Below, one piece after another: positions 18,513-25,415 of a stretch of 41,428 nucleotides of DNA (its first letter is position 1; the number at the start of each line of letters is the position of its first letter). This DNA comes from Hyphomicrobiales bacterium (GTDB lineage: Bacteria; Pseudomonadota; Alphaproteobacteria; Rhizobiales; Xanthobacteraceae): NCBI GenBank assembly GCA_021323775.1, contig JAJPKK010000070.1:1-41428 (forward strand), in the 5' to 3' direction. The position numbers and the translations under genes were made by a program. Below the pieces are notes generated by a model. It saw only the letters and a list, made by a program, of their open reading frames with translations, was not told the origin of the DNA and did not search any database.

Positions 18513-18638
18513 AATTGATCACGTATTCTTTGATCCAGGCGGGTGGGTCCGGGCCGGTGCTGAAACTGGCAATGACGAGTAAAAATGCGCTGAGCTAAAA
18601 TCATCACGCTCAGCTGCACCGCGGGCGGGTGAGGCCCT

Positions 18639-19031
18639 TTATCGTCGCGAATCCGGGATATCCGCCGGCGGCCTGGGGATGTCGTCACCAAACAAACCCG
18701 GCGCCGGCGCGGATGGCTGGCGTGTATATTTGGCGAGACGGCCGCGCTGCGCGTCGGCCGGCGGCCTCCGCTGCTCTTTCAGATAGGCGGCGAGCATGGC
18801 GGCCGATTGCCGGCTCGATGTATAGTGCTCGCGCAGAAAGCTCTCGAGACCGAAAAAATATTTGGTGGTGCTGACGCTTTGCGGCGACTTGTGACAGGTC
18901 GCGCAGTCTGCCGCATAGAGCTGGGCGGCGGTCTTGCCCTGATCGAGATCGCCTTGCGCGCTGGCCGCGCATGCAACGCACAGCGCCAAAGAACCGACCG
19001 CCAGCCGCACAAGCCAACCCGACATCGCCAT
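18639..19031 (-). CDS. Small periplasmic c-type cytochrome-like protein
   Basis: 130 aa from MAMSGWLVRL (the MSGWL start two codons later is possible), with a signal peptide cleaved near ASA-QGD. One heme site CATCH at 43-47, in the context QLYAADCATCHKSP. An axial methionine is not obvious; Met in SAAMLAAYL is a candidate. The segment FFGLESFLREHYTSS is typical of a small rhizobial cytochrome group of unknown partner. The C-terminal 35 residues are Pro/Arg-rich and probably disordered. It likely carries electrons in the periplasm. Confidence 0.82.
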   Translation of the reverse strand: MAMSGWLVRLAVGSLALCVACAASAQGDLDQGKTAAQLYAADCATCHKSPQSVSTTKYFFGLESFLREHYTSSRQSAAMLAAYLKEQRRPPADAQRGRLAKYTRQPSAPAPGLFGDDIPRPPADIPDSRR

Positions 19032-19287
19032 CGCTCTCGATCTTTCGCCTGCCGCGATTAGCGCACGCCCAAAATTTCCCCATTGTTTGCCGCACAAGGT
19101 TGCGCCCCCAGGTGGCCCAACCGTGGCGCAAACTTGGCATTACGACGATGCACGGAAGGAATTGTGCCCGAACTGCAACAGCCTGAATTTTAGTACCGGG
19201 AAAGCCATGCAACCGCGCCGAAGTCAATTGTATCGGCGCGCGCAACGCCTCTATTCTCGGCGGCGGTAGAGACGTCGGAGGACAACG

Positions 19288-19554
19288 ATGCGCAGGCTCC
19301 TGTTCGCACTCGCGACCATATCTCTGATCGCTATTGTTCCCGCAACCGGCAAAGCTGATGCCGTCGGCGCGGCGTTTGGCGCCGGCACGGGCCTGGTTGT
19401 TGCCGGGCCGCCCGGAGCCATTGTGGGTGGAATTGTCGGCGCGGTCTGGGGAAGCCCGTTCTGGGGACCGCCGAACAGCCCGCGCGCCTGCTGGATTGAC
19501 AATTCGTTCTACCGACACTGCCGGTATTACGGCGGTCACTGGCACCATTATTGA
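19288..19554 (+). CDS. Small secreted glycine-rich protein
   Basis: 88 aa with a very good ribosome site (GGAGG six bases before ATG). A signal peptide covers about 1-23. The middle is a glycine-zipper-like hydrophobic stretch (GAAFGAGTGLVVAGPPGAIVGGIVG), which may insert in or associate with membranes. The C-terminus is rich in aromatic residues and histidine, with two cysteines that could form a disulfide. The function is unknown. The next gene starts five bases after its stop, so the two are probably cotranscribed. Confidence 0.75.
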   Translation: MRRLLFALATISLIAIVPATGKADAVGAAFGAGTGLVVAGPPGAIVGGIVGAVWGSPFWGPPNSPRACWIDNSFYRHCRYYGGHWHHY

Positions 19555-19558
19555 ACGG

Positions 19559-20089
19559 ATGTCGAGCGAGGAGGCGGCCGGCCGCGCTCGCCAGGATGAC
19601 GCCGTGAACGATTTGATGCCGCTTGCCGATACAATTGCGGGGCGCCTGAAGGCGCGGCGCGAAACCATTGCGATCGCCGAATCTTCGACCGGCGGCCTGA
19701 TCGCGGCGGCACTGCTGGCGGTGCCCGGCGCGTCGGCTTACTTCGTCGGCGGTGCGGTCGCCTATACAAGTCGAGCCAAGCTGCTGCTGCTCGGTTTGGA
19801 CGAAGCCGCGCTCAAGCAATTTCGCCCTGCAACCGAGCCGCACGCGCTCATGCTGGCGCGCGCCGCGCAGGCACGTTTCGCCACGAGCTGGGGTCTGGGC
19901 GAAACCGGCGCCGCAGGACCGACCGGCAATCGCTACGGCGATCCGGCCGGTCATACTTGTCTTGCGGTTGTCGCGGGCGACAGCGAGCGGGCCATGACCT
20001 TTAAGACCGCAAGCGCGGAGCGGCTTGGCAATATGCACGCCTTCGCGGCTGCCGCCCTCAAGCTCTTGACCGACACAATCCCGCAGTGA
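19559..20089 (+). CDS. CinA C-terminal domain protein (NMN amidase PncC-like)
   Basis: 176 aa. Single CinA-C domain: AESSTGGLIAAALL near the N-terminus, FVGGAVAYTSRAK, and GLGETGAAGPTG, all family hallmarks. Stand-alone versions such as PncC deamidate nicotinamide mononucleotide in NAD recycling; others lack known activity. The N-terminal COG1058 domain of full CinA is absent, as usual for this short form. The first 20 residues may be extra, because a second Met (MPLADT) lies closer to the domain. Confidence 0.88.
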   Translation: MSSEEAAGRARQDDAVNDLMPLADTIAGRLKARRETIAIAESSTGGLIAAALLAVPGASAYFVGGAVAYTSRAKLLLLGLDEAALKQFRPATEPHALMLARAAQARFATSWGLGETGAAGPTGNRYGDPAGHTCLAVVAGDSERAMTFKTASAERLGNMHAFAAAALKLLTDTIPQ

Positions 20090-20096
20090 CGGCAGT

Positions 20097-20110
20097 CCGC
20101 AATTTTGCGG
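20097..20110. other. Short dyad CCGCAA-TT-TTGCGG after the CinA gene
   Basis: A perfect six-base inverted repeat with a two-base centre, eight bases after the CinA-domain stop codon. It may be a small regulatory site or part of a termination structure; no T-run follows. Confidence 0.25.
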
Positions 20111-20341
20111 CAGCGGATTGACTGCGCCGGCCGTCGCGCGGCGCGATTGAAATCGGCCCGGCGCGCGACATGACTGCATGCGACTGCAGTGCGACCCGGG
20201 TCCGGCAATCCCTGACGGATTGCGGCCTTTGTGAGTTGCGATTGTGACAGCGCTTCGTGCGCGGAGGTTTTCGAGCCGTCAAGCTGTCACATTCTTATGC
20301 GGTGCTCGGCGGAGGTCATAAGTGTCGCGGGGAGTACAGTC

Positions 20342-20704
20342 ATGAACTTTGTCAACAGACCGGGGCCCGCCGAAATCGGCGCCCCGACGGCGCCGGAAGC
20401 CGAGGAAAACGTTCTCGTTTTGGCACGCGGCAGTGCCGGGCTTCGCCACTTTGATAATGCTGATGGCGAAGCATCTGCCGACAGCCTGCGCAGTGTGTTG
20501 GGCAGGGTCGCCGAGACCTCGACCCGCGAGATCGACAACTTGATCGATGAGCTGCGGACGCTGCGCAAAAAGCTGCAGGCGGACAGCAATCGCATTCAGC
20601 GCGATATCGCCAGCCATGCGGAACTGAGCCAGCAGGTGATGCAATTGACCAAGATCATCTCCGAGAGCGTGCAGAAGCTTCCAAGCGCGCTGCGGGACCT
20701 TTGA
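20342..20704 (+). CDS. Coiled-coil protein of unknown function
   Basis: 120 aa from MNFVNRPGP, with GGGAG six bases upstream. The N-terminal third is Pro/Ala-rich and probably disordered. Residues 50-115 are a regular amphipathic helix (heptads in EIDNLIDELRTLRKKLQADSN and beyond), so a coiled coil is likely. It resembles small conserved proteins of Bradyrhizobium relatives that have no known function. An imperfect CTTATG/CATAAG inverted repeat (20294-20322) lies just upstream. Confidence 0.72.
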   Translation: MNFVNRPGPAEIGAPTAPEAEENVLVLARGSAGLRHFDNADGEASADSLRSVLGRVAETSTREIDNLIDELRTLRKKLQADSNRIQRDIASHAELSQQVMQLTKIISESVQKLPSALRDL

Positions 20705-20861
20705 AGCGGTCGCATCGCGATTTCACAGGCGCGTCGACGCCGCCGCGGCTTTCGGATCCGGACGATCCGTCACCTGACGCCTTCGGTGACGTGCCCGGCT
20801 CGGCAAGCGCTTGGAGATGCGGGGCGGTCGAGGCGGTCGCCAACGGGGTCACGGCGGGGCC

Positions 20862-21668
20862 ATGAGCGGCGTTGAACACGCAGTAGCGCGCGAAGCGGCT
20901 TCCGGCGAGCGGCAAGCACAGCTAAGCCGCCGTACACCGGTCTTCATCGTCTGCTCGCCGCGCCCGCGCGTGGGCAAGACTCTGATTGCCCGCCTGCTGA
21001 CCGAATTCTTTGTTTTCGACGGCCAGCCAGTGGCGGCATTTGACGTCAGCCCAAATCCCGTCTCGCTCGCGCATTTCCTGCCCGATTGCACGGTGACCGC
21101 AGCGATCAGCGACACCCGAAGCCAGATGGCGCTGTTCGATCGGCTGATCATGAACGACGCCAGACCCAAGATCATCGATCTAGCCGCCGAACTGTTCAAT
21201 CCATTCTTCGCGCTGATGCGCAATATCGGCTTTGCCGAGGAGGCGCGGCGGCAATGCGTCAGCCCTGTTGCGCTGTTCGTGGCCGACCAGCATCACCGTT
21301 CGGTTCAAGCCTATGAAATGATCTGGCGGCATTTTCCCGGCATCATTCCGGTTCCGGTGCACAATCAGGCGACAATGAGCGGCTGGGATGGTGACAGCTT
21401 CCCGACCCGGCGGGCGCATGGCGGACCACTGCGTATTGCGCGCGTGCCCTGGACCTCAAATGCCGTCGTCAACCGGAGCGGCTTTTCCTTCGCGCAATTT
21501 CTCGACACGCCGAACAGCTTTTCGACCGAACTGCACCAGTGGATCAGCCGGTCGTTCGTCGCGCTGCGCGAGCTCCAGTTGCGGATGCTGATGGAAGATC
21601 TCCGCCCGCTGTTCGACATGAAGCCGGGCGCGGGGGAGCATGGCTGTGTCACGACCCAAGCGCGATGA
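20862..21668 (+). CDS. P-loop protein at the border of the EPS locus
   Basis: 268 aa from MSGVEHAVA. FIVCSPRPRVGKTLIARLL (28-46) is a Walker-A-like loop with the deviant SPRPRVGKT order, comparable to ParA/MinD-type or dethiobiotin-synthetase-like P-loop proteins. A following strand with AAFDVSP may be the A' motif. No clear Walker B or DNA-binding part is seen. It faces the flippase gene tail to tail; as read, the flippase frame runs 213 bases antisense into it. The stop codon is inside a dyad (21666-21678). Function unknown. Confidence 0.72.
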   Translation: MSGVEHAVAREAASGERQAQLSRRTPVFIVCSPRPRVGKTLIARLLTEFFVFDGQPVAAFDVSPNPVSLAHFLPDCTVTAAISDTRSQMALFDRLIMNDARPKIIDLAAELFNPFFALMRNIGFAEEARRQCVSPVALFVADQHHRSVQAYEMIWRHFPGIIPVPVHNQATMSGWDGDSFPTRRAHGGPLRIARVPWTSNAVVNRSGFSFAQFLDTPNSFSTELHQWISRSFVALRELQLRMLMEDLRPLFDMKPGAGEHGCVTTQAR

Positions 21669-23042
21669 GAAAATCTCAAAAAGCGCGCGCAGCGGGGCTC
21701 GGGGGGCACTTTTGCTTGCGAGCGGCCCCTGCAGCAGAGCAAGCACGCCCGGCAATAATTGCAGGCGCCGCCACAGGAACAGCGCCATCGCCACATTCCA
21801 GAGCACCAGGCTGAGCGACGTCGCGATGGCCGCGCCCGTCAACCCGAACAGGCGGATGAAGGCCGCGCTTGCGATTGCATTGGTGATCGCACTTGCGACG
21901 AGCAACGCCGCTGCGTTGCGTTCATATCCAGTCATGTTCATGACGCAGAGCTGCGAGCCGGCGCTGGCGGCGAGCGTCTGCCCGAGCAGGAGAATGCGCA
22001 GTGCTGTCGCGCCGTCCTCGACGCCTGGCCCGAACCATCGCAGCAAAGGATCGGCCAGAGCCGCGAGCACAATGGCGATGACGACGACGGCAACGAGCAT
22101 CCATGACGATGCCCGCGCGACCAAAGCCTGCAATGCGGCTTGATCCCTGCGTGTGAAGAGGCTGGAAACAGCAGGGGCAAATAGCGTGTTGAGCGCGGTC
22201 CGCGGCAGTACGGCTACGAACGCAACGCTGAAGACGAGGCTGTAAATGCCGGCCGCCTTGATATCGCCGAGCCACCCGAGCATCAGGACTCCGGTCCTGT
22301 TCATCAATGCTTCGGTCCCGCCGATAACGAGCAGCGGCAAGGCCGCCTGGCGCCAAGCCGGCGCATCATAGACGGGGACAACCTTGGTGGTGACGCGCGG
22401 CCGCAGCCGCCGCATTGCCAAACTCGTCAGTGCAAGACCAACGCCCGAACTCACCAGCATCGCCGCAACCACCTGTGTCGCGTCGAGATGCAGGCCAAGC
22501 CCCAAGGCCGCCGGCGCAACGAGGCCGATGACCAGCCCTTCCCGCACGAGGCGATCAGGCACTATCGCCCACACCACGCCGCCAAAGGCGCGAACCGCAG
22601 AGCAGCGAATCCACAACAGCGCCAGAATGGGAACAAGCAGGAAGCCGAGGAAAAACGCACGACGCAGCTCCAGCGGCATTCGAGCGCTGCGGACAGCGAC
22701 GACCGAGATGCCGATCAGCACGACGATAAGGCCAACCGCGCATGCTCTGCGCTGCGCATATAGAATGATCCCGGCGAACAGATCCCAGCGAGATTGCGCT
22801 TCATAGGCCGGCACAAAACGTAGGAGCGCGACGTCGAAGCCGAGCGCGGCAAAATATGCCAGCACGACCATTGTCGCAGTTACATAGGCGTAAGCGCCGA
22901 AGCTATCGACGCCGACAAGGCGGGCAATCACGAATTGCGAGCAGTAGGCGGCCCCTGCGGCTGCAACGTAAATGAGGAATGCTACGCTACCGCCGTGAAC
23001 GACTTGCTTGACCGCGGCGCTACCGGACACCCGGTCACGCAT
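21456..23042 (-). CDS. Polysaccharide flippase (Wzx/MATE-like), with probable readthrough tail
   Basis: 528 aa as read. The first 455 residues are a multispan membrane protein of the polysaccharide export (MVF/MATE) fold, with about 12-14 helices: an early GGSVAFLIYVAAAGAAYCSQ helix, a VGVDSFGAYAYV loop and a GLTGAAIATSLS near the end. It should flip the lipid-linked repeat unit across the inner membrane. The last 73 residues are hydrophilic and antisense to the 3' end of the P-loop gene, so unlikely to be native. A T5 run (plus-strand A5 at 21678-21682) lies just before them; with six T the frame would reach TGA after LF, giving a 455-aa protein and no overlap. Confidence 0.85.
   Translation of the reverse strand: MRDRVSGSAAVKQVVHGGSVAFLIYVAAAGAAYCSQFVIARLVGVDSFGAYAYVTATMVVLAYFAALGFDVALLRFVPAYEAQSRWDLFAGIILYAQRRACAVGLIVVLIGISVVAVRSARMPLELRRAFFLGFLLVPILALLWIRCSAVRAFGGVVWAIVPDRLVREGLVIGLVAPAALGLGLHLDATQVVAAMLVSSGVGLALTSLAMRRLRPRVTTKVVPVYDAPAWRQAALPLLVIGGTEALMNRTGVLMLGWLGDIKAAGIYSLVFSVAFVAVLPRTALNTLFAPAVSSLFTRRDQAALQALVARASSWMLVAVVVIAIVLAALADPLLRWFGPGVEDGATALRILLLGQTLAASAGSQLCVMNMTGYERNAAALLVASAITNAIASAAFIRLFGLTGAAIATSLSLVLWNVAMALFLWRRLQLLPGVLALLQGPLASKSAPRAPLRALFEIFSSRLGRDTAMLPRARLHVEQRAEIFHQHPQLELAQRDERPADPLVQFGRKAVRRVEKLREGKAAPVDDGI
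21666..21678. terminator. Dyad TGAGA-AAA-TCTCA at the convergent gene ends
   Basis: TGAGA (21666-21670) and TCTCA (21674-21678) are perfect inverted repeats, and GCGC blocks flank them. The first TGA is the stop of the P-loop gene. A weak bidirectional terminator between the P-loop gene and the flippase is plausible, which also argues that the flippase should end here. Confidence 0.35.
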
Positions 23043-23057
23043 GACGACATCCCATGC

Positions 23058-23870
23058 TCATGTGACGACGCTACCCGTTGAGTTTGCCGCGCATGGTCGT
23101 GACTGCGCAGTCAACCCCCGTGCAGCGCCGGATCTCGCCAAGACAGCGGTCTCGATGACCGCTGCACTGTCGCTCAACGAGCGCCGATCCGTCGAAATCG
23201 CACGAATCACGGGCTGGCCGCGATCGAGCAACAAGCGGTCCAGCTGGTCGATGATGCCGATTGACCGCAGATTGGTCTCCAGATCCAGCTCGAATAGCCG
23301 CTCGGTCGCGCTTTGCCGCCGTTCCCGCTCCTGCAAGCGCGCCACCAACAGGTGCGGCGGAGCCTCAAGTCGAACGAGCAGGTCCGCTCGGGGTGAGAAA
23401 TCCAACGCCTGGGCAATCGGTGATTGGTCGGGCGGGCAGCTGAGCAGAGCCAGCGAGCAAATGAGCTGAACGAAGCCCTGATCGAGCACCGCAATATGCC
23501 GCGTTGCCGAGGCGCGACGCCAGCAATGTGACAAGCGCAGAATGTATTGACTCAACCTGATTGCGACAGCGATGTTTATCGGCGAAAATATTTTTAGGAG
23601 GCCAGTGGCGATTGCGACGTCATCCGACATGAAGGATGGTCGACAAGCGATCGCCAGCAGTTCGCGCAGCGGCCGGGCCAGCCGACGCGGTACGGCCGCG
23701 ACCCGAAGTCCCGACAAGCCCGATGGCAGGCTCGGCGAAGATCGGTATTCGGCCGGCCGACAGCTTAACATCAGGTCGACGCAGTGACCGCTCCCCTTGA
23801 GCCGCCTCGCCAGCGCATAGGCCAGAGTGGTTTTCCCGGCGCCTGGTGGACCAAAGAGCTCGATTATCAT
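23058..23870 (-). CDS. P-loop kinase-like protein in the EPS operon
   Basis: 270 aa. The N-terminus MIIELFGPPGAGKTTLAYALA carries a perfect Walker A (GPPGAGKTT, 7-15) as in small-molecule kinases (thymidylate, gluconate or adenylylsulfate kinase-like). The segment RHIAVLDQGFVQ is a plausible second acidic motif, and VARLQERERRQSATERLF a lid-like Arg-rich helix. The substrate is unknown. It lies between a nucleotidyltransferase-kinase fusion and the flippase, with gaps of 15-21 bases on each side, so it is in the same operon and probably modifies the sugar repeat or its precursor. Confidence 0.8.
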   Translation of the reverse strand: MIIELFGPPGAGKTTLAYALARRLKGSGHCVDLMLSCRPAEYRSSPSLPSGLSGLRVAAVPRRLARPLRELLAIACRPSFMSDDVAIATGLLKIFSPINIAVAIRLSQYILRLSHCWRRASATRHIAVLDQGFVQLICSLALLSCPPDQSPIAQALDFSPRADLLVRLEAPPHLLVARLQERERRQSATERLFELDLETNLRSIGIIDQLDRLLLDRGQPVIRAISTDRRSLSDSAAVIETAVLARSGAARGLTAQSRPCAANSTGSVVT

Positions 23871-23891
23871 GTTCGGCCCGGCTTGGATCGG

Positions 23892-25415
23892 CTAAAGCAT
23901 GCGCCAAACTTCACGCTTGACAACACGGATCACCTCAAACAGCGGTTGTTCAGCATCGACAGGCACAATGCGCGCGCCGGCAAAAGTGAGGCGCTGCAAT
24001 TCCGTGATGCGTTGGCGGACGAGCGCGGGATCCATGTCCGGCTCGCGTCGCGCGGCGGTTTCGGCAAACACGTCAAGCCTGATGACGAGATCGGGCGGCA
24101 GGCGCTGCGCGAGCCTGTAGGCTGCCGTCTCAAACCTGCGTAGCCATTGCGGGGCTCTCGGCAGACGGCTCAGCAGCGGCCCATCGTTGAACGCGCCAGT
24201 CTCATTTTGGGGATAACGATCGGTAATGATCACCAGACCGCGCTGCGCGCCGCGCCGCGCCGCAAGCAGCTTGTTGCGCTTTTCGCGGGCGACAATGGCC
24301 GCCCACATCATCAGAAGCAGGCTGTAGAGCAACCCGGGCGGCCGATCTGAAACCTTGCCGTGCGAGGCTCCTCTGGGCTTTGTCGGGAGCATGCGCCGTG
24401 CCAACGGCACCATTGACTTGAACAGCCGCAACAGCGGCGATGGCCTGCCTTCGCCGGTCCCGAAATAGATTGGAACGACATCGATCTCCGAACCGAGCCA
24501 GGCCCGGATTGCCGTCGCCACCGTCGTCTTGCCGCTGCCATCGACTCCGACAATGGCGATCACGCAGCCGCCGCCGGGGGCGCGCCGGCTCCATGGTCGA
24601 GGTAGAAGAAAAAGATGCCTATTCATGTTGCCGGCGGCCCACAGCAGCGTGCGCCACGCGCTCCGCAGCCCCGCCTCGCATGCATTATACGTGCGAAAGG
24701 CCGACAGATATGTCACGACGCGCCGCCTGAAGCGGCTCTGGCCTTCCAATTCTCGCTTGCCACAGATCGCGTCGACGAGCAGGTCTGCCAGTTCCGCATT
24801 CAACAACACGGCTGCCCGATCGCGCAATGCGGCCGGGTCGACCCGCCCTGCGACGTCGGCACGATCGAGCGCGAATTTGCGCTTGGCCGCCCGCCATATT
24901 CGCAGCGCGACGGGATCCGAACGGCGCAGCTCGACGCAGCTGCGCACCGCCAACAGCACCGCCTCGATCGTCGGTTCCAGCAACCGGATTTGCAACGCGC
25001 GATGCAGAAACGCGCCTGCAAGAACCATGTCCTCCCAGGGAATGCGGTAGTTTCTGAGCAGGCGCTTGCCGACAATCAGGCGGAAATGCAGATGGACATG
25101 CACGATTCGGCCGCTTGCCTCATCATGGCCGAGAAAGCTCAGCAGCGAGGGATGATCACGGCTTCCCAGCATTGGAAAGAGCTTGAAATCCCGGGCAAGC
25201 AAGATCATTTCGGCGCGGTGCTGATCCGATCGTCCGACCAACAGGTCGAGATCGCCCTCGCCACGCAACACCGCGTGAATGCGTCGCGTGCTCTTCCAAT
25301 AGCAGTAGCGGATATTGTGCCGATGAAAATCTGTCAGCACGGCGCGCAGCTTCGGCAGAGCTTGACTCTCCGTCGAGGGCAGAACAACGATATCTGCCTC
25401 GTCGAGCTCCTTCAT
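23892..25415 (-). CDS. Nucleotidyltransferase-like / thymidylate-kinase-like fusion protein
   Basis: 507 aa. The start MKELDEAD was chosen because its ATGA overlaps the Wzc stop by four bases; ATG 25424 is the alternative. The N-terminal half (about 20-260) has RYCYWKS (36-42) and GEGDLDLLVGRSD (52-64), the pattern of nucleotidyltransferase-fold proteins with paired acidic residues. The C-terminal half is a kinase: GVDGSGKTT (290-298), IITDRYP (396-402) and an Arg-rich lid region, as in thymidylate kinases, but with long insertions. It is not the housekeeping Tmk. The inferred role is activation or phospho-modification of a sugar or polysaccharide precursor. No experimental function is known to me for this architecture. 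Confidence 0.82.
   Translation of the reverse strand: MKELDEADIVVLPSTESQALPKLRAVLTDFHRHNIRYCYWKSTRRIHAVLRGEGDLDLLVGRSDQHRAEMILLARDFKLFPMLGSRDHPSLLSFLGHDEASGRIVHVHLHFRLIVGKRLLRNYRIPWEDMVLAGAFLHRALQIRLLEPTIEAVLLAVRSCVELRRSDPVALRIWRAAKRKFALDRADVAGRVDPAALRDRAAVLLNAELADLLVDAICGKRELEGQSRFRRRVVTYLSAFRTYNACEAGLRSAWRTLLWAAGNMNRHLFLLPRPWSRRAPGGGCVIAIVGVDGSGKTTVATAIRAWLGSEIDVVPIYFGTGEGRPSPLLRLFKSMVPLARRMLPTKPRGASHGKVSDRPPGLLYSLLLMMWAAIVAREKRNKLLAARRGAQRGLVIITDRYPQNETGAFNDGPLLSRLPRAPQWLRRFETAAYRLAQRLPPDLVIRLDVFAETAARREPDMDPALVRQRITELQRLTFAGARIVPVDAEQPLFEVIRVVKREVWRML

Larger units (their letters stand above)
18146..18638. other. Repeat-rich intergenic spacer
   Basis: About 490 bp with no convincing gene between convergent dioxygenase and cytochrome genes. 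It holds three repeat types: a GTGCGTCATTGCGAGG element starting at 18152, a 16-bp tandem duplication at 18255-18286 and copy 2 of the palindromic repeat at 18342-18512. The GTCATTGCGAGG text resembles a widespread bacterial interspersed repeat; only one copy lies in this window. Confidence 0.7.

Noticed and set aside
19124-19138. Sigma-54-like promoter TGGCGC-N5-TGGC (GG-N10-GC spacing)
   Set aside because: Two mismatches to consensus, about 150 bp from the nearest plus-strand gene, and no enhancer-binding protein nearby; chance matches are common in GC-rich DNA.
20231-20341. Cys-rich N-terminal extension of the coiled-coil protein
   Set aside because: The ATG at 20342 has its own ribosome site; the extension has no counterpart in similar proteins as far as I recall.
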